A DNA stretch of 64,000 nt from Spirosoma foliorum (GTDB taxonomy: Bacteria; Bacteroidota; Bacteroidia; Cytophagales; Spirosomataceae), in NCBI RefSeq assembly GCF_014117325.1, contig NZ_CP059732.1:8135501-8199500 (forward strand), written 5' to 3'. Positions 52,211 through 59,487 of this stretch are shown here, one piece after another. A model generated the notes under the pieces. It worked only from the letters and a program-made list of their open reading frames with translations. It was not told the DNA's origin and did no database searches. Both the position numbers and the translations under genes were made by a program. Within the stretch, counting starts at the first letter, position 1, and each line of letters begins with the position of its first letter.

Positions 52211-52756
52211 ATGTCCACTGCATTAACCGACGAAGCGCTGATCCGGCAATACATGCCAGAGCATCCTAATCAATGTTTCGAAACCCTGTATAATCGGTAC
52301 GCTAATAAAGTATATCGTCAGTGTTTATCTATTACTAAAGACACGGACAATGCCCATGACTTTACGCACGACATCTTTATCAAGATGTTCAGTAAATTAG
52401 ATACTTTTCATGAACGGTCAACTTTCTCTACCTGGCTGTACTCAATTACATTCAATTACTGTGCCGGACAACTTCGTTTAGCCAAACGGCTTCCCCTCTC
52501 GCCACTTGAAGAGACGGATGGCCAGGATACGGCAGTCGATAGCCAGGAGACTCAAAATCAGGAACATTCGCTTCAAGTGCTTCAGCAGGCTATGTCCAGT
52601 CTGTCAACGAATGAGCAGACGCTCCTAAAACTCAAGTATGAGCAAGGCATGCGGATTGAGGAAATTGCTGAATTATACGATCTGAAGATCAGTACCGTTA
52701 AAATGAGAATTAAGCGAAGCCGCGAAAAGGTTTACCGATTGTGTGCGTACCAATAA
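52211..52756 (+). CDS. ECF RNA polymerase sigma factor
   Basis: A 181-residue sigma-70 family ECF factor. Region 2 (about 22-90) has NRYANKVYRQCLSITKDTDNAHDFTHDIFIKMF and STFSTWLYSITFNYC, the normal core-binding and -10 recognition segments. Region 4 (about 125-178) ends LKLKYEQGMRIEEIAELYDLKISTVKMRIKRSREKVY, a helix-turn-helix for -35 recognition. Region 3 is missing, as in all ECF members. No anti-sigma gene follows, unlike the second sigma gene at 56474. Target genes are unknown. Confidence 0.92.
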   Translation: MSTALTDEALIRQYMPEHPNQCFETLYNRYANKVYRQCLSITKDTDNAHDFTHDIFIKMFSKLDTFHERSTFSTWLYSITFNYCAGQLRLAKRLPLSPLEETDGQDTAVDSQETQNQEHSLQVLQQAMSSLSTNEQTLLKLKYEQGMRIEEIAELYDLKISTVKMRIKRSREKVYRLCAYQ

Positions 52757-52915
52757 TTGCTGGGTGGTTTGATGTCGGTGATCCATTGACAAGTAGTGAA
52801 CTTGCGTATAGACAGGAACCGCTGAGAACAAGTACCATTTTTTACCAGAAATCTCTGTATTTACAACCTAATGGATGTTTTCTGGTTAATAGGAGAAACA
52901 TAACGCTCTTTTTCT

Positions 52916-53164
52916 ATGGCAAAACGTAAATTGGCCGCTAAGCCTACCGACGATGAGCCAATGGCTCATTTCAATGATGTATTTGCGCTAGATAATGTTA
53001 TCCAACTGCGGGTAGCCGTTGACCAGGCAGTATACGGAGAGACGCCGACAGATTTGTCTGACGATGTAAAGAGGGCTCAGGTTGTTGAAGGATTAACCAC
53101 CCTTGGCCAGATGGGTCTTTTAACGGAGACTGATATTGAAGAGGCTAAGAAGAGCTATTTATAA
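52916..53164 (+). CDS. Small hypothetical protein
   Basis: An 82-residue cytosolic-looking protein, start MAKRKLAAKPTDDEPM. From residue 25 it is predicted helical, with QLRVAVDQAVYGETPTD, a hydrophilic loop and VVEGLTTLGQMGLLTETDIEEAKKSY. It has no leader or membrane segment. The composition and the helical periodicity look coding. I recognise no family. It lies 160 bases after the sigma factor on the same strand and could be in its transcript; a role as a partner of the sigma factor is only a guess. Confidence 0.6.
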   Translation: MAKRKLAAKPTDDEPMAHFNDVFALDNVIQLRVAVDQAVYGETPTDLSDDVKRAQVVEGLTTLGQMGLLTETDIEEAKKSYL

Positions 53165-53244
53165 GCTGATTAAGGCAAGGAGTATGCCCCGTTTTTGGTA
53201 CGGACTTTGCTTGCAATGGAGTAGTTCCATGTTCCATTGCTGTT

Positions 53245-53385
53245 ATGAAAATACGTATCATTGTTACCACTGATATTACGAAAACTGACCTGACCAATAT
53301 AGGTGCCTGGGTGCTTTTACTGATCCTTACGGGTCTTTTCTGGTACGGCATTGGCCAGCTTTGCTTCAAAGCCTTGTGGCTGTAG
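53245..53385 (+). CDS. Candidate 46-residue membrane protein
   Basis: An ATG frame of 46 codons, start MKIRIIVTTDITKTD, then one membrane helix of about 20 residues (IGAWVLLLILTGLFWYGI), and a C-terminal FKALWL. The basic N-terminus fits an inside-N orientation. It is too short for usual gene-size cutoffs and lies 80 bases after the 82-residue gene, so both could share a transcript. No homolog is known to me. Conservation or ribosome profiling would decide whether it is real. Confidence 0.42.
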   Translation: MKIRIIVTTDITKTDLTNIGAWVLLLILTGLFWYGIGQLCFKALWL

Positions 53386-53867
53386 TTAACCTTGGCAGCC
53401 TATAATCTTTACCTGATATAAGCAGTATCCCATACTGCACTTTTAAGCAATAGACGCCTGGCTAGTAAGGATGTACACTGCTTTGCGCTATTTGGTGAAT
53501 ACCAAAATTTGCCGATTAATCATCTACCTGAGCCGAAAAAAACACTACATAGAGCCAATTTCGTCAGTTTATACTGCATACGGTATTGGTAGACGTGTTG
53601 GAAAGTAGACCACTTTTGGAGGCAACAAACCGTTGTAATTGTATAATCGTAGGTTTTTATTGTAAGTTTTATTAATGTATTTGCGTATTCGGTAACTAGT
53701 GCCTTATTTCATATCGAAATAAATACTGCTACCGTACTGCTGCTAATAGCTTACTATCCTAGAAATTATCTTAGTAAACCAAGTCCCTGCTAGTAATTGC
53801 TAGTAGGGACTTTTTTATGTCATGGCTGGCTATCAGCTGATTACGAAAACGACAGCCACCTGTATAG
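53386..53867. other. About 480 bases without a recognised gene
   Basis: Nothing coding was recognised. The region ends with a strong plus-strand terminator (53782-53817) 400 bases after the nearest plus-strand frame, which leaves room for a small RNA or a long 3' leader. Confidence 0.45.
53782..53817 (+). terminator. Rho-independent terminator
   Basis: AGTCCCTGCTAG pairs with CTAGTAGGGACT with one bulge and is followed by six T on the plus strand. The matching upstream plus-strand transcript is unclear. On the minus strand it stands after the cupin gene. Confidence 0.8.
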
Positions 53868-54617
53868 TCAAAATTGAAGCGACAAATAAGTGCTGCCTGT
53901 TGGGCTGTCTGGGCGAATACTGTGGGGTACTTCTGAATCAATAAAAATAAGATCCCCAGCCTGAACTTCTTTTTCCCGTCCTGCAATATGCATTTGAACG
54001 GGATTCTTGAGGATAAGTATGACTTCCGCAGCTCGGTGCTTATGAACTGGCGGATTTTCTAAGCCAGACTTGAGAGTCGTCAACTGCATAGCCACGCGAC
54101 TACTCATGATTGTAGGGTAGGGGACTAACTGCTGTTTACTGCCCTCAGTGGTAGGAGTAGTGGCAACGCCCTGCCAATCGACCCAGAAGGAGCCACCCAC
54201 CAACCGATACAAATCCAGGTCTGGCACTTCGTTAGAGGTGTATCTGAGCTCATAATACGTAAGGGGTTGGGCCGTTTTATTTTCCACTCGGTACTCATCA
54301 CCAGGCATAACGATAGCCAGATTGCCGGGCTTTAGCGCCTTGTGTTTATCGCCCAATGATAGGGTAAGTTCACCCGATTTGACGAGCAATAGTACCTCTT
54401 CATCGAGCTGTTGAACGGCTTGGGCAGGCTGGTTGGGGCCTATTGTTATGGATTGAATGAGGAAGTGGGAGTAATCTCGGGTGGTTCCTTCGAATAAGGT
54501 TTTCTCCTGATAATCAGTTGGTAAAGGCGTATGCGAATAGACGTTTGATACGCTAGCCTGCGAGAATGCTGGAAAGTAGGCTAAAACACTGACCCAGAAA
54601 ATCAGGAAGAATCTCAT
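53868..54617 (-). CDS. Secreted two-cupin domain protein
   Basis: A 249-residue exported protein; the ATG at 54617 is preferred to a TTG six bases earlier. Signal peptide 1-19 (cut near AFSQAS). Two cupin barrels follow. The first has VLLLVKSGELTLSLGDKHKALKPGN in place of a normal metal-binding HxH, so it is probably metal-free. The second has a metal-like pattern NPPVHKHRAAEVILIL and QAGDLIFIDSEVPHSIR. Such proteins bind small ligands or act as sugar or amino acid isomerases, but the substrate is not readable here. Exported cupins of this type are common in Cytophagales. Confidence 0.8.
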   Translation of the reverse strand: MRFFLIFWVSVLAYFPAFSQASVSNVYSHTPLPTDYQEKTLFEGTTRDYSHFLIQSITIGPNQPAQAVQQLDEEVLLLVKSGELTLSLGDKHKALKPGNLAIVMPGDEYRVENKTAQPLTYYELRYTSNEVPDLDLYRLVGGSFWVDWQGVATTPTTEGSKQQLVPYPTIMSSRVAMQLTTLKSGLENPPVHKHRAAEVILILKNPVQMHIAGREKEVQAGDLIFIDSEVPHSIRPDSPTGSTYLSLQF

Positions 54618-54653
54618 TGACAAGGGAGCTACTGGAATTATCCCCCGAAGGTA

Positions 54654-55163
54654 CTACTCCTCTTCGTGTTTCTTCAGTAGTTGCACCACCTTTCCATTCT
54701 CAACAAGCTTGGTTTTCAAAATGGCCTGCTTGGGAATGGAAAACAGCAGCATAGGCTGACTTGTAAAGGACTGCGGGTTATGTGTTAGCGTTGTATCAGC
54801 CATTCGAATGTACCGAATGGTTAGGATAGAATCCTGCACAAATACTTTACTGACAGATAGTTTTGGTGGCTTGTTCGTTGGCGAAAGGGCGATGCCTATT
54901 ACCATTTCTTTCGCGAAATTCACTACATCGGGGCGCTTGCTGGTAGCGCCAGGTTTGAAAACTTGGCCAAACGTTTCGGCCTGTTCAAATACAAACAAGG
55001 TGGGTTTTCCTTTATTGACAGGAGTATCGTTACTTAGAAAATAACCATTAAGCAGTCGGTACGTTAAATTAATCTGGGCGAACGTAACTATACTAAAAAT
55101 CAGGCTGATAAAGAGAAGAGTAGATAAACGGAGATGACGTTTAATTGATGAAAAAAGAGGCAT
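54654..55163 (-). CDS. Hypothetical secreted protein
   Basis: A 169-residue protein starting MPLFSSIKRHLRLSTLLF with a signal-like hydrophobic stretch at about 12-29 (cut near TFAQIN). The mature part alternates short strands (TLFVFEQAETFG, VFVQDSILTIRYIRMAD) and ends with KLVENGKVVQLLKKHEEE. I recognise no family. It lies 36 bases upstream of the cupin gene on the same strand, so both may be in one transcript. The ATG at 55163 was preferred over an upstream TTG. Confidence 0.6.
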   Translation of the reverse strand: MPLFSSIKRHLRLSTLLFISLIFSIVTFAQINLTYRLLNGYFLSNDTPVNKGKPTLFVFEQAETFGQVFKPGATSKRPDVVNFAKEMVIGIALSPTNKPPKLSVSKVFVQDSILTIRYIRMADTTLTHNPQSFTSQPMLLFSIPKQAILKTKLVENGKVVQLLKKHEEE

Positions 55164-55269
55164 AACCAAATACAAGCTTTACGGAAATTCTATTTCCTAT
55201 TAACGCCCGATCGCTGTATTCGGTACATATATGAACAAAAAAAGATAAGTACTTTTTTCTGAGAATACC

Positions 55270-56493
55270 TCATAGCCAAAGAAAACCCAGAAAATTCCTT
55301 GGTCGATGATTAAATGGGGTAGGCTTAAACTGCTTCGTACGAGGTCTATATCGATAATAAACTGAGCCAACCCGGAGTGTAGTGGATTTCGATAAGCGGC
55401 TGGGAATGAGATCGTCTTCGAGAGTGTGTAAACTCCCTCGGGTCTGGCTGGCAATCGTGTAATAATTTGGCTGGAAAGCTAGTGTCGTATCGCTACCTGT
55501 TGTTCCGCAAAGCACTACATGAACAGGTTTTCGAACGTTAGCCAATAAGGCCATGTCTTTAACGGCACTCATGTTATCGGCAATTAGAATCAGGTGCTTT
55601 GCGTCGGGAAATGCCTGTTGGGCCTTTAAGAGGGCTTCTATATCATTTTCTGCATCGTCTTTGTTTTGAATTGTATTGCGGGCAGCTTCTACCAAAACGG
55701 GTAATCCTTGCGTGGGATTGAGTTCATGCGTAATGAACATACGACCCGCTGGCCCACCCGGTCGAGTTTGCTGACCCAGACTATCGCAGTCTGTAAAGAA
55801 TACCAAACCCTTTATGTCCGGATTTCGGGCATTTTTCTTAAACCAGGCGAATAGCTGAGTCGTGTATGGATACATACTGGTTGTAAGATCGCAGACAATT
55901 ACGGCCTCAGGCCATGCGCGCAGGTTGCGGGCTAGTGCCTGATACGACGTTGAATCCGAGCCAAAATCGCCCGTTAGTATTTGTTGTTTTATCGTTGTCT
56001 CTTCCGGGCTGAACGCAACAGGTTGGCTATAGTGAATCTTGTCGGTTAAGTTAGTCGGCTGGCTTTTTATATCTGAGAGACTCAAAAGCAAATTGGGTAG
56101 ATGAACCGTTCCCGATTCGGCGCTCTGCATGGCTTTGGCTGGATTACGCTTCGATAGAGTTGGTACTAGTTTGTGTTGAGCTAAATCACTTGGTAAAGAG
56201 CTGACTACAGAAGGTATTGCCGTCGCTTGATTCTCCTCCCGTTGCGGTGTTTTGTTCGTGCTTGTGACCTTGTTTGCATAGGCGATTTTATCCATTGGCT
56301 GCCGAAGAATAAACCAGCTAAGAAACCCCAGGAGCACCAAACTCCCGCTTCCCCACATGCTCCAACGCATCCATAGCCGACGACGTAGCGTTCGTTGGAG
56401 CGCTACCCAATCGGTTGGATTGTAGTCGGGACGATAGGCGTCCATTGACTGACGTACCCAGTCATGGAGCGGTTTATCGGTTTGTTCGCTCAT
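55270..56493 (-). CDS. Membrane-anchored vWA-domain protein, possible anti-sigma partner
   Basis: A 407-residue protein. The first 44 residues are charged and cytosolic (LHDWVRQSMDAYRPDYNPTD), the style of Cytophagales anti-sigma N-termini. One helix at about 46-63 crosses the membrane. After a flexible linker, residues about 195-340 resemble a von Willebrand A domain with MIDAS-like D-x-T-x-S as Asp202-L-T-T-Ser206 in EAVIVCDLTTSMYPY. The last part (YRYRPRTKQF) is basic. The gene overlaps the upstream ECF sigma gene by 20 bases, a typical sigma/anti-sigma arrangement. A vWA sensor on an anti-sigma factor would be unusual and is an inference. Confidence 0.7.
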   Translation of the reverse strand: MSEQTDKPLHDWVRQSMDAYRPDYNPTDWVALQRTLRRRLWMRWSMWGSGSLVLLGFLSWFILRQPMDKIAYANKVTSTNKTPQREENQATAIPSVVSSLPSDLAQHKLVPTLSKRNPAKAMQSAESGTVHLPNLLLSLSDIKSQPTNLTDKIHYSQPVAFSPEETTIKQQILTGDFGSDSTSYQALARNLRAWPEAVIVCDLTTSMYPYTTQLFAWFKKNARNPDIKGLVFFTDCDSLGQQTRPGGPAGRMFITHELNPTQGLPVLVEAARNTIQNKDDAENDIEALLKAQQAFPDAKHLILIADNMSAVKDMALLANVRKPVHVVLCGTTGSDTTLAFQPNYYTIASQTRGSLHTLEDDLIPSRLSKSTTLRVGSVYYRYRPRTKQFKPTPFNHRPRNFLGFLWL

Positions 56494-57049
56494 GGGTAGT
56501 GGGAAGTTGATTGATCAATGCCTGACGTAATAATCGGTTTGCTTCGGATAGGTGTGCCCTTGATGTGCTTTCAGCAATGTTGAGTTGGTCCGCAATTTCA
56601 CGGTGCGAATAGCCTTCAAGAACGTATAAACTGAAGACCATACGGTATGGGGTTGGTAATTGATGCAATACAGTTAGAATGTGTTCGACCGAAAGCTGCG
56701 AAAAAATAGCTTCTTCATTTAGATAAGGTTCTTCAAGGCTATAGTCAACCGAATCTGTTGAGACTTCCAAAGCCCGTTTCCGGTTTCGGCGGTAATAATC
56801 AATAGCCGTATTGACCATAATGCGCCTTAACCACGGTACAACTACGGCTTCGTTTTTGAGTTCATCCATATGCCGAAATGCCTTCAGAAAACCATCGTTC
56901 AGCATTTCACGAGCATCTTCCCGATCGCTGGCATAGGCCAGACAAACCGACAAGGCATAGCTGTAGAAGCGTTCATAAAACGCTTGCCTGGCAGCCTCCC
57001 GACCTCGTCGACAGTCTTTGAGAATATCAGTTAATGGACGTTCTGTCAA
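56474..57049 (-). CDS. ECF RNA polymerase sigma factor
   Basis: A 191-residue ECF sigma factor. Region 2 contains YAYASDREDAREMLNDGFLK-like acid-rich helices (true text SDREDAREMLNDGFLKAF) and VPWLRRIMVNTAIDYYRRN. Region 4 has LPTPYRMVFSLYVLEGYSHREIADQLNIAESTSRAHLSEANRLL split here into its parts: a VFSLYVLEGYSHREIADQL helix pair and STSRAHLSEANRLLRQAL recognition helix. It overlaps the downstream vWA gene by 20 bases. It may respond to envelope signals through that membrane protein. Targets are unknown. Confidence 0.92.
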   Translation of the reverse strand: MTERPLTDILKDCRRGREAARQAFYERFYSYALSVCLAYASDREDAREMLNDGFLKAFRHMDELKNEAVVVPWLRRIMVNTAIDYYRRNRKRALEVSTDSVDYSLEEPYLNEEAIFSQLSVEHILTVLHQLPTPYRMVFSLYVLEGYSHREIADQLNIAESTSRAHLSEANRLLRQALINQLPTTHERTNR

Positions 57050-57447
57050 GTTGAAAGAACCGTTGAGTATGAATTACTGGCAACCCAAATACGTATAGGT
57101 TTCGATGGTGGTCTAGTCCTGATCGCTTGCCGATGGATAGTTAACGATTTTGGTGATGTTTGTTACATAGCCTTGTGCATTGGTTTGTACGATCGATTTA
57201 TTTTAGGAATAAGGCTGCATGGTGGAAGTAGGGTCAATAGTTGACCTGTAAAGACATAGACGAACAACGCGTAGAAAACGCTGGCGGGAAATTTTATTTT
57301 TTTTTGGATTGGAGATTTGTGGTGTCGGTTATAAGTAACCGACACTTTTAGGTTTCTCAAAACCTATAGGTGCAAACAGTAGGTTTTGAGAAACCTAAAA
57401 CGTCAGGTGTAAGCACCTGACGCCACATTGGGATGTTGGAGAAAAAA
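57050..57447. other. About 400-base gap
   Basis: Holds the triple hairpin at 57319-57426 and a T-rich run near 57295-57304. The 65-codon minus frame at 57163-57360 overlaps these and is rejected. The promoter of the sigma gene should lie near 57050-57110, but no clear box was seen. Confidence 0.5.
57319..57426. repeat. Three consecutive hairpins
   Basis: Three stems in a row: GTCGGTTATAAGTAACCGAC; then AGGTTTCTCAAAACCT facing AGGTTTTGAGAAACCT; then GTCAGGTGTAAGCACCTGAC. The outer words GTGGTGTCGG and the closing GCCAC recall the hairpin at 40711-40746. It could fold as one three-stem RNA. Confidence 0.8.
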
Positions 57448-58002
57448 CTAGTTCTGAGAGGCTGTTGGCGTGAGCGGGTTATGGATATTCATACCGGCTA
57501 CGTTGAAACAGGAGTTTTGATTATCACTTTTACACTCGAACAAATCGAAGGATTCCACGCCCTTATCCAGCCGCTCGAAGTACAAGACAAACGGGACTTT
57601 TTCGTCGTTCTTAATTTCGCGGGAGTCGGGCGTCATGGGTATGCCTTCTGTTTTGAGGAGGGCATAGGTCTTTTTGCCATCGGCCGAAGCAAGCACCGCT
57701 TTTGGGTTAAAAGAGATACTACTGGTTCCGAAGTAATTATTGTCGCGGGCGGTTCGGTCTTTGCCGAATGTCAGATATAAAACGGTGTAGCTGGCCGTCA
57801 ACTTTATATCCGTTACCCGAATATCGGGGTCCTGCGAGTGCCCAAGACCACCCTGTGGGTCTGGATATAATCGAGACTGCACAACTGCCATAGGCTGGTT
57901 GTGTTGATAATATTCGGCACCATCGGCAGGAGCATTAATTGCCGATGGTCGATTCGAAATGCAACCAGAAACGAGCAGAACGAGGGCGTAGAATGCTTTC
58001 AT
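57448..58002 (-). CDS. Hypothetical lipoprotein
   Basis: A 184-residue protein whose leader MKAFYALVLLVSGC ends in a lipobox with Cys14. The mature part is a beta-rich domain with IRVTDIKLTASYTVLYLTFGKD, NYFGTSSISFNPKAVLAS, and VPFVLYFERLDKGVESFDLFEC, with two cysteines in FECKSDNQNSCF that may form a disulfide in the periplasm. I recognise no family. The pattern of comparing a value with and without a state resembles proteins with DUF4352-like folds, but this is weak. It follows the ebo genes on the same strand with a 39-base gap and may be co-transcribed. Confidence 0.68.
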   Translation of the reverse strand: MKAFYALVLLVSGCISNRPSAINAPADGAEYYQHNQPMAVVQSRLYPDPQGGLGHSQDPDIRVTDIKLTASYTVLYLTFGKDRTARDNNYFGTSSISFNPKAVLASADGKKTYALLKTEGIPMTPDSREIKNDEKVPFVLYFERLDKGVESFDLFECKSDNQNSCFNVAGMNIHNPLTPTASQN

Positions 58003-58041
58003 ACAGGTAAATTACTGGCTTTCGACTGAATAACCAAGAAC

Positions 58042-59430
58042 TCACTGCATCTGTTTTTCAACGGTTTCCATGGATAAGGCGTCCCAGATTCGATCATATA
58101 CATCAATGGCTGACAAGGATTTACCTACATTTTTGCTGCTAACAAATACCGGATGATAGTCGGGTGGGGTATCTACTCGCCCGTGCGATCCTTTAACGAG
58201 TGTAGCATCCAGCGAAATTACATTCATCAGATACCGGAAGCCCAGCAATTTACGTCCCAATTTGTACCCCGCTTTGAGTTTAATCAGCGGGTTGGTTTGG
58301 TCCATAAACATCTCAACTGGATCGTAACCAGGCTTTTGGTGAATGGCTACCAGTCGGGCGTAATCCGGAGCACGAGCATCGTCGAGCCAGTAATAGTACG
58401 TAAACCAGCTCTCGGCATCGGCAACGACAACCAGATCGCCCGAACGTTCGTGGTCGATGTGGTATTTCTTTTGTTGCTCTTTATCCAGAACCAACTCAAT
58501 GCCCGGTGTTTTTTCCAGCAATGCCCGTACTTTATCAAAAACCGACGGGTCGTTGATGTACACGTGAGCAATCTGGTGATCTGGGGTAGCGAAGGCAGGC
58601 GATGCACCACCATCGAACATCTCCAGACCACGCTCTTCGCGGTAACGGATCATGCCCGCTTCACGCAGAATTCGATTTATGTGAATGGGCTTGCTGACGT
58701 TCGTAATTCCGTATTCTGAGAGGACAATTACTTCAGCACCTTGTTGCTCATAGTATTGAATCAGGTCGCGGCAAACGTCGTCGATTTCGCGGAGGTCGTT
58801 CGCGATTTTGGAGAAGTCCTGGCCAAATTTCTGTAGACAATAATCCAGGTGCGGCAGGTAAATCAGCGTGAGTGTTGGGTTGTGCCACTTATCGACCAGC
58901 ATCGACGCGTCGGCAATCCAGCGCGAGGATTTAATGGTTGTTGCAGGTCCCCAGAACTGGAACAATGGGAACGTGCCAAGCTCTTTCTGAAGTCTATCGC
59001 GTAGATCGCCCGGATGAGTATAGCAATCGGGGATTTTCAGACCATCCGATGGGTACTGTGGGCGTGGGGTAGCCGAAAAATCGGCGGTAGAGTACATATT
59101 GTACCACCAGAACATCTTGGAAACCGTGAAATTGGGGTCGATCTTTTTGGCGCGTTCCCAGATTTTCTCACCCGCTACCAACTTGTTCGACTGTTTCCAG
59201 AATTTCACTTCCGAATCGGTGCGATCGTACCAGCCGTTGCCAACAATACCCGTTTCACTCGGCCATTTGCCCGTTACGTATGTAGACTGTACCGATGTGG
59301 TTAGCGCCGGTAGCATAGGATCAATGGTCGCCTGGTGTTTCTTCGCGAACCACTGTTTCAGAAAAGGCGTGTGTTCGCCAATCAGCGAATACGACAGACC
59401 AACAACATCGAGTACTACAGTCTTTTTCAT
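58042..59430 (-). CDS. eboF: EboF-like alkaline phosphatase superfamily protein
   Basis: A 462-residue phosphodiesterase/nucleotide pyrophosphatase family protein. The start at 59430 (MKKTVVLDVVGLSY) is used; the frame upstream crosses a GATGAAT repeat. The first metal aspartate is in VVLDVVGLS, the nucleophile is in the PALTTSVQSTYVTG block, and metal residues continue in LPHLDYCLQKFG and LSEYGITN. The last is S-E-Y-G where typical members have S-D-H-G, as far as I recall a feature of the ebo-linked branch. No leader, so cytosolic. In the ebo cluster this protein accompanies EboE and EboD and is thought to help deliver metabolite precursors. Confidence 0.75.
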   Translation of the reverse strand: MKKTVVLDVVGLSYSLIGEHTPFLKQWFAKKHQATIDPMLPALTTSVQSTYVTGKWPSETGIVGNGWYDRTDSEVKFWKQSNKLVAGEKIWERAKKIDPNFTVSKMFWWYNMYSTADFSATPRPQYPSDGLKIPDCYTHPGDLRDRLQKELGTFPLFQFWGPATTIKSSRWIADASMLVDKWHNPTLTLIYLPHLDYCLQKFGQDFSKIANDLREIDDVCRDLIQYYEQQGAEVIVLSEYGITNVSKPIHINRILREAGMIRYREERGLEMFDGGASPAFATPDHQIAHVYINDPSVFDKVRALLEKTPGIELVLDKEQQKKYHIDHERSGDLVVVADAESWFTYYYWLDDARAPDYARLVAIHQKPGYDPVEMFMDQTNPLIKLKAGYKLGRKLLGFRYLMNVISLDATLVKGSHGRVDTPPDYHPVFVSSKNVGKSLSAIDVYDRIWDALSMETVEKQMQ

Positions 59431-59431
59431 A

Positions 59432-59487
59432 ATGATGAATGATGAATGATGAATGATGGATACCGCAAGGACATTCATCATTCATCC
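59432..59487. repeat. Intergenic inverted repeat of GATGAATGAT type
   Basis: Tandem GATGAAT words at the left face ATTCATCATTCATCC at the right. The right arm overlaps the last codons and stop of the EboE gene. Confidence 0.7.

Noticed and set aside
52741..52929. 62-codon open frame between the sigma gene and the 82-residue gene
   Set aside because: It begins inside the last codons of the sigma gene with GTG and overlaps the start of the next gene; composition does not look coding.
57163..57360. 65-codon open frame on the minus strand
   Set aside because: It runs through the triple-hairpin region and a T-rich stretch and lacks coding features.
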